Source: Circinella umbellata (Eukaryota > Mucoromycota > Mucoromycetes > Mucorales > Lichtheimiaceae). From it: a DNA stretch of 64,000 nt. Position numbers and translations under genes: made by a program. Each line of letters begins with the position of its first letter. Position 1 is the first letter of the stretch. The notes beneath the pieces are model-generated. The model was not told the DNA's origin, made no database searches, and saw only the letters and a program-made list of their open reading frames with translations. The DNA lies in the NCBI GenBank assembly GCA_025093555.1, contig JAIWNF010000008.1, positions 558,001-622,000 of the forward strand, given 5' to 3'. Below, piece by piece: positions 23,173 through 34,500 of this stretch.

Positions 23173-26100
23173 TCAATTATCACTACCATATATACAACTC
23201 ATGTATTTTTGAATGACTGTATGTAATGGATAAGGTTGTGTGTATCCAAAAATAGTATAGTAAATAATAGCAAGGTATAATACACATTTAACTTGGCGAC
23301 TGGTATAATGACAATATGACGATTATGTAAATAGAGATAAGTTTTTGGCATGCTATTTCTTTTTCGTAATAAAAAAATTAAAATTGACATATCTTACCTT
23401 GATAGCATATCATGAGTCCAAGTCACCAAAAGTAAAACTATACTAAGCATTGGAATATCATCTAGGACAGATACCAAAGACAATATAGGCATTTTCCAAC
23501 CGACAATAATTAAATCCTGAATATAAACGACAACTTCAGGAACAACATAAGGTAAAAGAGATGAAAAGAACATGAGAATAATCTAAAATTCATATAGTTT
23601 TGATTCGGCAGAGTTTTAGCAAGTAATAATATGTTTGTAAAAATAAAAAATACAATAGTAATAACAGTGTAGTAATACTTTACCTTATTGTTATGATTAA
23701 TAGTACAGTTATTGGACCCTGCGGCTACAATAAAAAGCCAATAAATATAAATAATGGTGATAATGACAGGTACAGGAATAACACGAATGGAAGCCAATGA
23801 ACAAGCCAGAATCAATCTCTTTACAGTCATGCTTGTCATGTAAGATGTTAGTCGTTTGGGAATAAAAATGCTTAAAATGCACGCCAAGCTATAGACACTA
23901 ATCCAAATCAAAGATAATACACCAGCACCAAGGCAAAGGAACACACTTGGTAGCCACCAGAATGTAAATCCACGAGGAACACCAAAGACCAAACTAGATA
24001 TACTTGTCAGTGCTACAAGACCAACAAGTGGATATATAAAGTCCATATTTTCTAAAGAAAAATTCAAAGGATCAGTTACTCTGCTCGTCCACAAACACAA
24101 GTCCAAACCAATAAAACTCACAAAAAAAACATTGCGAATACATTACCATTTGCTGCTACAACCAGGGCCGTAATAAACGAAAACATAACGACAGATGGAC
24201 CATAACGAAGTACAATTTTTCCCAAACTGCCGTACCAGTCAATCTGCAAATGTGCCCTACCATGAACGTTCCCAGGTAATTTCCAGAATTGTAGTTGTAA
24301 AAAGTTTGTATCATTATCATCACCTGACGCATGAAAATTTATATCTATGGAAACATTGTCTTCATCCAATCCAACATGATACTTGCTTTCGCCGCCTATG
24401 TTTTGCTGTATTATCGGTGCAAACACATATCCTTGTTCTTCTTGATGATCGCTTGAATCCTTTATCCATTCTAATGTAAGTTTATAAGACAATAGTGGAT
24501 TGCTAATTTTTGGAAATTGAACAGTCATATAAAGTTGAGGCGCTGTGATATTAAATGAAACTCCATTGTGTGCGACTAAATCCCAATTTGATTTATTGAC
24601 AATGATATTTGTAGTTGCTTCTTGTTCTATTTTTGCGGCAATAAATGTTTCTGGATTGTCTTTTTCATATTGCCATACACCCACATGATCATAATCTTCC
24701 ATATATTGTTGTTCCAAGTGTAAAACCCTAAATGGAGGTTTTCCATGATAGGCAGCGTGACGATCCCCAGATGTTGAAGAAGGCAGTAGTTTTATCATAG
24801 AGGTGATATCCGTGATACATTTTGAACCTTTGCATAAAAAGACACGTACAGATCCTTGTGAATCATTGGTAATTAAATCAAATACTAAAGTGTTGCCAAT
24901 ACGATCTTTAGGAATCGATAATACGGTCAGTTGGGGTGTATCTGATGTGACATCTAAATTCTTGAATAGTATTTTAGTCGCTTTTTTCACTTTGGGATTG
25001 TCAACTATGTTTTATTTAGTTAGCTAAGTTATTAAATATTTAAATATTCTTGAAAAGCAAAATTTACACCTAGATAAAATTATTCCTTTTACATATATCT
25101 TTTTTCTTTACCTGGAAGACGAGGAAAGTTTAAAGATGGATGAATAAAGTGTCGTTCGAATGTTTGAATTGGTTTAATGAGATCCTGAGGCTGTTGTTGT
25201 ACACTGTCTACTAGAGCTGCTGCAACCACGCGAACAAGTTGATTACACCACAAAATAGCCATATGATCACATGATGTCCATACCTTTGGGATTGCTGTTG
25301 AAAATACTGTCAATCTTTCTTTACCGATGGGTAATATAGCTGAATCAGAATTAACAATACTATCAGATGTACCACCTGCAAGTGATATCAATGTGATATT
25401 GTTATTATTGTTGTTAAAAACTGTCGATGAAAAACTAATTTGATCATATACTCGTGCCATTTTCGGTCCTAATACAATGGGCGGTATAGTATGAGGCGTT
25501 GCAAGGGTCAAAATTGTATTTATCGTATTAGGTCGGTAATTGGGTAATGTCAACATCAATCGAGCAACAATACCACCCATAGAATGGCCAACAATAAGTA
25601 CTGATGAAGTTTTCGATGGGTCATATAAAGATAATATCTTTTCAATAGCGTCGTTAAGGTATTCTGCTTGATCGAAAAGTAATTGTCCACTTATTGCTGA
25701 AAATTCTTCATTTAGGTCGACTTTTTTTAAAAAATTGGAAAAATATAAGCATAATTATCAAGCAAGACAAAAAAAACTGGATTTAATATAATATATAAAT
25801 GATGTACCCGTAAAATAATCGATTCTTTCACCATTTAATTGTTTTTGTTTATAATAAGAAGAGGATGTAGCAGCAATCGATCTAACTTGTTTGTAACTGC
25901 CTGCATGACCAGGAATAAATAAAGCAGGAACACTTTTCGACTTGTTTTTCGTGGTGTATATAATACATAATGCGTCAATTTTATCCATTATAATTTATAA
26001 TAATGTTTTTCCTCGCTTTATTGATACATATATATGTTACCTCATTTGGTTTATCGTAAACAGTTTCACGAAAAAAATAAAGTGAGTATTTATTTGCAAG

Positions 26101-26289
26101 ACGGGAATTAGGTCCAGGTGTAATAGGTATATAAGAGGGTCGCGAATATGACATGGCACAAGATTGAACATCGCGTTGATGATGAAGAAAAGAATCGACA
26201 ATAAGCCCTAATACAATCAATGTCAATAAACCAATAGATCCAAGTACACGCCATGATGGACTATTGCTTCTTATGCTTATGTCCGCCAT
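23173..26289 (-). CDS. BST1: GPI inositol-deacylase (PGAP1/BST1)
   Basis: This ER-membrane lipase removes the acyl chain from the inositol of GPI anchors, allowing anchored proteins to leave the ER. The start ATG is at 26289, with an N-terminal membrane segment ([17 protein letters not shown]). Exons: 26041-26289; about 25808-25940 ([20 protein letters not shown], the family signature); 25112-25720 ([15 protein letters not shown], then the lipase motif GHSMGG, and [12 protein letters not shown] with the probable catalytic His); about 24140-25004 (luminal beta-rich region); about 23685-24117 and smaller exons to a stop at 23173-23175, carrying several membrane segments ([14 protein letters not shown] among them). 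The join near 24,120-24,150 needs a frame change that no normal-sized intron explains. The 3' end is the least certain part. Confidence 0.88.
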
Positions 26290-27780
26290 TGTCGGTATTG
26301 GTTTGGCAGTGATCACTGTCGTGTATTTTTTTTATTAAAGTAGTAGTGGTGGTAGTAAAAGAAGGAGTAATAGTGCGAAAAAATCGATCATGCTGAAATT
26401 TCAGACACTCGTTTCCCCAGCTCGTCCAACCTGGTGTTAAACACCGAGCGAATAATTCTAAACATTTTGGATCATCAGGCAAATAGGGTTTTAATATTGT
26501 ATCCAATGGTGGCTTTCTTGAATGTCGTCGGCAAGGTACACTAATAATAGCATGTTGTCGAGGTAACAATGATACTTTAGCACTGTTTTTGTTGTTGCTA
26601 TTGATGTCTGTTACTCGAATACCAAAAATTAATTGTTCATATGGTTTTCGATGAGGGGATTCGAATGGAATGACAAGTTCTTTTTTTGTGGTCACCTTGA
26701 GCCAATACCAAACACCAACCTCTTGCAATCCCCAAGATTTGAATAGCTTGTCAATAATAAAACGACGAAATTTGGGTTTGTTAGTGACCCATACTGCAAC
26801 GATCCCTTGAGGAGCAAGTAACTCTGGAATAGGTATTTGAAATAAATCGTAGATGTCTTGAGTTTCATATTTGGATGATCGTCGTACTAACAAAAAAAAA
26901 GGAGGAGGTTAATGATATGCCCATATTTATTGATCCGTTTATTTCACTTGCTTCAATTGCATAATTTGCTTACCACTTTTATTTGGCCATGGTGGATCCA
27001 TTACAATCAAATCACGTTTTCCTGCCTGGTTTACTTTATGAGCAAAAAAGGATCATGATTTACACACCCACACCCACATATATATATTATGAGTTATTTG
27101 TTCTGATTTTATCTATACCAAACCATCCTCTCTCTGTATATATATGTATTACCATAAGATACAAGATCTGTCATCCCAGTTGTTAAATCACTCATAAGAA
27201 ATTCAGAACGTGGAGGTACTAAATAATTATTATTATCCAACTTTAGCATTGTACAATAATCAACGGAAGGGTTCCTTATCACTTTATGAAACACATCCAA
27301 AATTTCCATCGTTGTTGTTTCTTTTTCTTCTTCCATAGTTAAATCCAGTTCAACGTGTTCGTCTTGGTGAAAGAATCGTTGCGACGCCTGTGCCAGTTCA
27401 ATCAAGCTTGGAAAATTAATTGGATCCCCTGGATCTTTATCATTATCATTATTTAATTCTTCTTCCTCTTCTTGTTCATCCTCATTTTCAAAGGTTAATT
27501 CTTTCATTACAGACAAAATAGGTAATAAAAAAGGCCTTGCGTTTGTTTCGTGCCACTGGGCTGTATGTGCTTCACTATCATGACCACGCTTTCGTTTTTG
27601 TCCAGCAAGGTTCTTTGTTGTTGTTAATGACGACGCAGTATAATAAGGCTGACGTACGTTGAATTCTCCATTTCGTATTTGATAGTTATTATTGGATTTA
27701 GTGTTTAATCCTCGAGAAAATGCCTCTGCACAATCGATAACTGTGAGACGATCTGTTACAAGTTCGCCAGGAGGACTCAT
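26261..27780 (-). CDS. METTL4-like MT-A70 family N6-adenine methyltransferase
   Basis: The first ATG is at 27780 (MSPPGELVTDRLTVIDCAEA). Exon 1 (to 27153) has an acidic linker and ends RSEFLMSDLTTGM. A short exon near 27000 encodes DLIVMDPPWPNKS, the DPPW catalytic motif of MT-A70 enzymes. Exon 3 (26261 to about 26887) encodes SSKYETQDIYDLFQIPIPEL, VAVWVTNKPKF, WYWLKVT and HRKPYEQLIFG, the rest of the Rossmann-like core, with a low-complexity tail. The family methylates adenine N6 in DNA or in snRNA; METTL4 homologues are candidate 6mA writers in fungi. Its last 29 coding bases overlap the start of the downstream PGAP1 gene in another frame. The substrate cannot be told from sequence. Confidence 0.88.
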
Positions 27781-28790
27781 GCATAAAAAAAAGGAAAGAA
27801 AAAAATTTTCTTCCCAATTTTTTTCTTTTGTTTGTTTATCCAAAGGATTGTCTTCTTTTATTGTTTGTTTATTTTTTTATTCATTACTATTAATAAGAAT
27901 TTAGAGTTCATCAGGTACATGGTATCGACTATGATTTACTGAACTTTTTTTTTTCTTTTATAAGTGGTTTTTATTTTTATTTCAACTTACTGAATAGAAA
28001 ATTGTCTAGAGCTCATTATTCACTCTTTGTTTACCCCAAAAAAACACAAGAAGGAAAAAAGATGGTAGTATCAATCAGAGAAAATAATATAAGAAAATAA
28101 TGAGAAATGAGAAACCATTAATTGTAGCAATAATATTGGATTTTACAAGATAATAAAGCGGCTGTGCTATACTGGTAGACGAAAAGTGAAGTTTATAATA
28201 TAAAACTACCACACCCGTTTTTTCTTTCGCCAGGTTGTTTACTAATCTCAAACTTTTTTTTATATTTTTTTTATATGAGAATCTCCATGGTCAACGATCA
28301 CTTTTTGTGATCTGTTGACCTAACAACCTCCAAGTTCCATCGGTTTCAAGATTCCGGGAATACCTGCCGCCGGTTTAAACTCCCAGGTGTACCTGACACC
28401 GGTTTAGACTTCCACGCGAGCTGTCAAGGCCTAAACTTTGTTTTTACTTGTTCCTGAATACCACAAAATAAATTAAATGGAATATCTTCGCGTTTACTGA
28501 CACCCTTGCCACACCATAAAACACCATACAATTCTGGCCTAATTATAAAAGTTAGTTTAAGAATTAAACAGTCCGCTGTCGTTTTCAAGCAGAACATACT
28601 TATATATATTTAACGGATCCTTGTTAACAAAACTATCAACAAACTTGCTCCAATCATACCATAACGAGACCACTATATAATTTTCTATTAGGTTATTGTT
28701 ACCTTCCTGATCTTTTGTTTTTTGTTTACAATCAAGTAGCTTTGTTCTTTTTTAAACATGTTTTTTTTCTACTGGCACGGTTTATACGTC
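27781..28790. other. intergenic, contains a short minisatellite
   Basis: Upstream region of the METTL4-like gene. AT-rich except for the minisatellite at 28341-28431. No gene seen. Confidence 0.4.
28341..28431. repeat. minisatellite, three imperfect ~30-bp units
   Basis: Units begin CGGTTTCAAG (28341), CGGTTTAAAC (28371) and CGGTTTAGAC (28400), each continuing with a GGxxTACCTG-like core in the first two. They are markedly more GC-rich than the surroundings. Confidence 0.7.
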
Positions 28791-28791
28791 A

Positions 28792-28993
28792 AATATATTA
28801 AGTCCTATGTTACCTTCTTCTCTTTCTTCATCACTTTCTGTTTGCACTTCTCGCTGTTGTTCACCTTCACCAGACCAAAATAGTTGGAATACTTCGTCTT
28901 TTTCCCATTCTTCATCGAATATATCATTTGTTGCTTTGTTTCTTTTTCGTGCTTCAATATCATCATCATCATTTGATTTTCGTTCCCTCTATA
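28792..28993 (-). other. coding-like acidic exon of unknown origin
   Basis: After a possible 3' splice site (CTATATAG) the minus strand is open for about 65 codons without a Met. It reads DDDDIEARKRNKATNDIFDE and a D/E-rich tail ending NIGLNIFDV-stop. The strong bias to Glu/Asp suggests real or recently real coding. No partner exon was firmly placed. Confidence 0.3.
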
Positions 28994-29160
28994 TAGCCCA
29001 TAGCATTGTAAACTAGTTAAGAAGCAAAGTAAGGTGCAGTGGTTGCTTACTATACCTTGTCAATGTTGTTATTAGTTCTATAATAATAAAGTTTATATCT
29101 ATACCCAATATTGACATTGCTTGAGTTCGATACAATGATAGTAGAAGGAGGAATAGGCGA

Positions 29161-29295
29161 ACTTGGTTCAAGTTGGACCCTAGGTTGGACCTAGGTTGGA
29201 TCCTAGGTTGATCCGAAAGTTTACCCTAAGTTGGACCCAGGTTTGTCTGAGGTTGGTCGAAGTTGGACCCTAGTTGGTGTGAGGTCGACCCCAAG
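29161..29295. repeat. degenerate tandem repeat of (A)GGTTGGACCCT
   Basis: At least eight copies of a short unit, e.g. AAGTTGGACCCT, AGGTTGGACCT, AGGTTGGATCCT, AGGTTGATCC, AAGTTGGACCCAGG. A looser GT-rich tract continues to about 29510 with GGTCTA and TTGGTC words. Confidence 0.75.
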
Positions 29296-29561
29296 GAAGT
29301 GGCCGCGGTGCTTCGGATAGCCGCGTTGTTTCAATGAATAGGTAGACAAACTTAGTTTTATATCTCAAGACTAAGATGGTCTAGGATGGTCTACGTTGGT
29401 AGGGTAGTTGGAACCCCATGGGTCTACCTTGGTCCAAAATCTAAGACCAAGTTAATTAAAAAAGTTTAGACCAAAATGGGTCTGAAAGTTTTGACGGGAC
29501 CCTTGGTCTGAGGTGCTCTCAATTTATCAGCCGAAGGCTATATATTTTGATTTAAAGAAGT

Positions 29562-29800
29562 TCATTGTGAGTTTATTAGAAAACCAAAACAGTATATTTT
29601 GTGTAATAATACATTTTTCCATTCTTTTAACAACATCTCCACATGTCTTAGAGTATTAGAAATGAAATGCTTTTTCACCCAATATAATCCATTCATGTAA
29701 TCTGTGCGATTTTTCTTGTTGTTGTCATTAGGGAATTTTGAAGCAAAATTGCTGAAGTCCCAATCTTTTGGTATATTTTTAGAAAAAAAACTCGCGCTTC
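29562..29800 (-). pseudogene. unknown coding fragment next to LINE insertion
   Basis: The minus strand reads KDWDFSNFASKFPNDNNKK, then RTDYMNGLYWVKKHFISNTL, and ends YCFGFLINSQ-stop. The composition and alternation are protein-like, but I cannot name the family. Upstream the frame is lost near the LINE 3' end at about 29,960, so the gene was probably truncated by that insertion. Confidence 0.35.
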
Positions 29801-29959
29801 TGGTCTTTATGCTTGGGGAATTGATACTTAATGTTAAGCGACATGATAGCATAAAAAAGAAAACGACAATCAAAATCCGCAGTCTTTTTGTTCAACATTA
29901 CTCGGCTGGAATTAAACTCGCCTATTCAATCAATCGGAACGGATAAAATTGCATAGCTG

Positions 29960-30870
29960 TTTATTTATTATGGAAGACTAAGTGACATTCGTCTATAGAC
30001 ATACAGTCGCTTCCTTGCGGTACAAAAGGATAAGAATATAAATAAAAAATAAATTTCAAGAGCGTTGATACCATAACTAAAAAAAACCCTTAATGGGAAA
30101 AAAGCTTGGTGGAGGAGTAGTCCGGGAGTAAAGAGAAGATGTTTAACTAAGGTATTAAATAAGACGACAATGTACATGATAAAGGAAGGGTTACTAATAT
30201 AGGTTTATATGTTGGGAGGGGATGTAATTGAGGTGGCTGTCTGAAGGGCTTCTTCAGGGGCTGGCTCCTCAACATAATTATATGTGTCAGCAGGATGACT
30301 GAGTCTGCCTATTTCCCGGAGTACATGAAGTAAGGCGGGCCAAGTGGATTGCTATTTACCAAGGGTAAGGCCAACTTCGGAACGTGGTAACCTATTGAGA
30401 ACATGATCGACAGGTTGTTAAGGTAGAACAAAGTTTGGAATAGGGCCAAACGCTTCGAGTAGCTTTTTAAATGATGTTGCAGAAGTGAGCGGGTGGTATA
30501 ATGTTCTCTGGTAGTAGCTGCTGGTGCACCACAACGACAGTCTTGTAATGGGTATGAAGGAAGTTAGTGCATACGCCATTAAATTAAACGATGTCGATCT
30601 CTTGAGGTAACTGGTAGATAAAGAATTGGATCAATGCGGTTCGAAGACATTGTACTGTTTTCCTATTTTTGCCTCAGTCAGTATATTCTTTGTCTCGTTT
30701 TTGTTTGACTGTATTCTTGATTGAACATTGTGGTGATTCTGGTTGGTTTTTTAGCTGTTTATATAACTTGAGGTAAGGATTATTTATAGAGAGTTTTTTC
30801 CAATGATCGTGTTGTTGCTTGTTCCATAAAAACGATAGCTCGATGGCTCTTGATAAAATTGCATATATAA
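29960..30870 (-). mobile_element. LINE (non-LTR retrotransposon) 3' fragment, minus strand
   Basis: It is a 5'-truncated, frameshifted copy of the same type of element as the one at 31990-33550. The minus strand encodes AIELSFLWNKQQHDHWKKLS and later EEPAPEEALQTATSI, aligning with SVELTFLWDNKQPIKQWKTI and DELAPEEALESLIPP of the other copy. The 3' tail words CCGCAAGGAAGCGAC and AGTCTTCCATAATAAA are shared. The two copies differ considerably, so they stem from separate insertions. Confidence 0.8.
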
Positions 30871-31162
30871 AAAAAAGTTTGTTTTTTTTTCTATTAAATA
30901 AAATGCTGATTACTCTACTCATTATATTCTACCATTAATAATATTATTATGATGGGTATCGTTTGAATTGGAAAAGCTTGATCTCTCTTTTGGTATAGCT
31001 TTTATTTTAATAATTTAATGCTTAGAACGTATTCATTTTTAAAATAAAGATGAAAGAAAATTACGTTATATCAAAATGGGGTGATTATTTCTATAAACAT
31101 AAACACAAATAATGATAGGTAAACACGTCATCGACGGTGTAATTAACTCTTCTTTTTATTGT

Positions 31163-31700
31163 TTTCATTCCTTATAGCATTAAGTAGTAAAGCGAGCACA
31201 TTCTTTATATTGATGAAGGCATGATTTCCGATTGTTACCCAGAACATTACTTGAGCATTAATGAATATACAGAAGGTATGACATCTTTTTTTTCTGGTTT
31301 CTATTCCTTGAATGGATGATGCATAAACAATATTTGGGGGAAAAGTGAAGCATTTTTTTTTGTTGATAATCGTAGGTCAGATGGATATCAATTCGGTGGG
31401 GATTCAGTTGTTTGGATCGACAGCGACTGCACATCAAATCAATATAACTATTATGACAATCCTGATTCCCGAACACCTTCTGTCTTATTATTGGTAATTA
31501 TATATACATTATTTGAAAAGAACATAGACTGGGGATAATATAAAAATAATTCATCTATACTTTTTTATCTTTATTTTTTGTATATTAGGCCTTCGAGATG
31601 CACTGCGGAAATGTCCAAAACGTGAACCATTACTTATTGCTACAAAAGGTCACAATATTGTTAACTATAAAGTATCTCAATTGATAAATTACTTGTAATT
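31163..31700 (+). pseudogene. relic, possibly RNase H-like, with intron traces
   Basis: Following a 3' splice-like CCTTATAG, one frame reads YIDEGMISDCYPEHYLSINE. After an intron-like segment the next reads GDSVVWIDSDCTSNQYNYYD. After another (GTAATT...TTAG) it reads ALRDALRKCPKREPLLIATK. The order of an ID strand, ALRxALxKCP helix and PLLI strand recalls RNase H folds (IDG..., ALxxAL, LxIxTDS), but the second active-site Asp appears replaced. Part of it is duplicated at 22303. The family call is weak. Confidence 0.28.
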
Positions 31701-31989
31701 TTTTATTATAACATATTTCCGTTACTAAAACTTGTAAATCTATCCATAGTTACATATTAATTTGAAGAAAAAATTCAAAAAGAAAGAACACATTGAATCT
31801 TGTATAGTAGAAATAAACTTAATCATTGAAAATAGAAAAGCACCAACAGCAGCTTTCTTGGTAAGAATGAATAAAAGGTATTCTGGTTAAATCACCAATG
31901 TCGCCATCCACTATATATACGTACAACATCAATGACTGGAAAAACAGAACCGTTAATCTAAGAACAAACATACACTGGTGGTAAAAATA

Positions 31990-33550
31990 GTCGACCCAAC
32001 AGAAATCGTCCAGACAACACTAGAATTATTATTTCTGCTTTGCTATATGCTGACGATGTGGCTCTCATTGGATCATCAGAAGACATAAAACAACTTCTTC
32101 AAACAGCCGAACAACATTCACGCGACTATGGTTATCAATGGCATTCAGCAAAATGTGCCATTATCACACCAACAACGTCAACAACAACATATTATTTATA
32201 TAATCAACCAGTTCCTGCTACTTCAACTTTTCAATATCTTGGCTTGCCTTTTACTAATGCTGGCATTGACCTTGATCAATTAGTCAATCAACGATCATTG
32301 AAAGCAACAGGAAACATGGCCCTACTTCAGCGACTAGGTATTCACCTATATGGTATTGGTTTATGGCCAGCATTACGTTCCTACCGCACTTTCATCAGAC
32401 CAGTATTGGAATATGGCCTTGCCATTGCAGCTCTCACATCAAATCATATGGCTAAATTGGATAATGCTCAAAATGGATGTGTCAAAATGGCTCTCAATCG
32501 CAAAGCATCAAAACAATCAGCGACTATTGTTCCCATGGTCCTAGCTGATCTACATTCGATGAAACTCCGTGCTCGAACTCTTCAACTAAAGTTTGCAGCC
32601 CGACTACAAACACTCCCGGTATCATCAATGGCAAGATCGGTAGAGCTTACATTTTTATGGGACAACAAGCAACCGATAAAACAATGGAAAACCATTACCA
32701 CCAACAATCGAATTCACCAACGTTACAACAAACTGAGGAACAGCAACGCTCCACCAAACAATCCAGTCCATCAAGCCATCACTGAAAAACGAAATGAAGA
32801 ATAAACCTCAAGAAGGAATAAATTCAAATCAATCAGCTGTATGCGCATCAACAGAATCATCGACCCTATACTATATCAACCAGCATTCTCACGAGACCGT
32901 CACAGGCTCATCAAATGGCGTATGCACTGTCTCCCATCATACCCACTTAAAGACTGCCGATGTAAACATAAAGAAGCAAGAAGAGAACATTTCGCCACCT
33001 GTCCCCTTCTTCAGTCTCTTCTTATATATTTGATCAATAAATTCGGCGCTATACCAGAACTCCCATCTAATATGCACCAACTTGATCACATCCTTTACCT
33101 TTTACCACAATCTGAAGTTGGTCTTGTTTTGGGTAAATGGAAAACTGTTTGGCCAGCATTGATTCGGGTGCTAAGAGAAATTGATTTTCTCAGCCATCCC
33201 GATGATATATTTGACGAAGACGAGCTAGCACCAGAGGAAGCTTTGGAATCTTTAATACCACCATCATCAACATCACCCGACTAACACTTCGTTTTAGTAT
33301 CCTCTCTCTCTCTCTCCTGCCACAATTATCTTCTGTTAATTTTTTTTCTGTTATCCTTTTCTTTCTTCTTCGCCTCTCCCACACTCTCTTCCTTATGCTA
33401 GCTCTAGCTTTTCCCCATACTGGGGTTTTTCAGTTGTTGCCACAACCCCAATATCACCTTGTAAATATTATTATTCTTTTCATTCTGTACCGCAAGGAAG
33501 CGACCATATACCCATAGGTGCAGGTCAATCTAGTCTTCCATAATAAATAT
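31990..33550 (+). mobile_element. LINE 3' fragment with reverse-transcriptase C-terminal half
   Basis: It begins inside the RT palm domain with LLYADDVALIGSSEDI (the YADD catalytic motif) and continues with the thumb region (FQYLGLPFTNAGIDL, RPVLEYGLAIAAL) to 32804. After a short frame break the C-terminal part (32841-33284) carries a CxC...EARREHFATC zinc-knuckle-like motif and an acidic tail. The 3' region ends with a GCAAGGAAGCGACCATA word and AGTCTTCCATAATAAA. The missing 5' half is typical of abortive target-primed reverse transcription. Confidence 0.85.
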
Positions 33551-33640
33551 AAATTTTAAACTATTCTGGTTAAATAGGAAACATTTACTAATAAGATAAA
33601 TAATATATAGATTGGACAATATTCTCAGTATTTAGTTGGA

Positions 33641-33895
33641 TCAAAGAATTTTATGAAATGGGCCGAAATGTAGCCAGCGAATCCCGAAAACTGGGGTAAG
33701 ATGGTTTTTACTATTCAAAAAAATAATCTTTTTACAAGGTTTTTTCGAAAAAAACAAATATGAAGCTTCTGTCCACATGTCCCAATGTCTTGCCTCATCT
33801 TCGTTGGCCCACCCGGATAAAACAGCTGATTCAATAGTCAATCGCTTTAATCCCAAGTATCTTAAAAATATGCATTCAAGAGTACGTAGCTGCAA
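33641..33895 (-). pseudogene. unknown coding-like fragment
   Basis: An open minus-strand frame reads LECIFLRYLGLKRLTIESAV, then SGWANEDEARHWDMWTEASY, ending at 33641. It has no proper start (TTG at the frame edge) and no recognisable domain. It may be an exon of a broken gene beside the LINE. Confidence 0.25.
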
Positions 33896-33899
33896 TTAA

Positions 33900-34500
33900 A
33901 TTGAATAACGAGCCGCCAAACTGTAGCCTCAGCCCACGAAGGTGTGAAGGTAACGAAGGCTCGTACAGTAGTCTTAAAATTTGAATAATAGAAATTTTAT
34001 TTTTCAATTGAAATAAACAAGAATTGCAACTTGTAAAAGTTGTCGATCTTTTTTTTTGTTACACAAAAATATCATTTATGTGTGTTTAAGATGTTTATCA
34101 TATCTCGAAATTAAAAATCACAATTTATGATCAATAAAAGAGCATACATCATTATATAGTACAAATAAGAAGTCATTTTTTATCTATTAATAGACAATGA
34201 AAATAGTTTAAAGAAGAAATAATCCATTACAAAACAGAATGTTGTTATAATTTGAGTCTGAATCTACTGCAACAGCTTGGTGGATCTTTTATTTAAATTC
34301 ATTGGCCTTGTATTATTTTATGTACTTGCTGTCATTGATTAAAATAATCTAAAATTATCCTGTCGGTATCCTTTTCCCCAAACCCTCCATCCCTTCAATA
34401 AAAACACTGCTCAAATCTTTTTAGCGTATAGATAGAACTCATTCTTTTTATTAACTCCTTCATGAAAGTACAATATACTACAACACATCGATACCACGCG
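33900..34500. other. 3' flank of ARMH3, no gene seen
   Basis: AT-rich spacer between the repeat island and the stop codon of the ARMH3-like gene. Confidence 0.4.
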
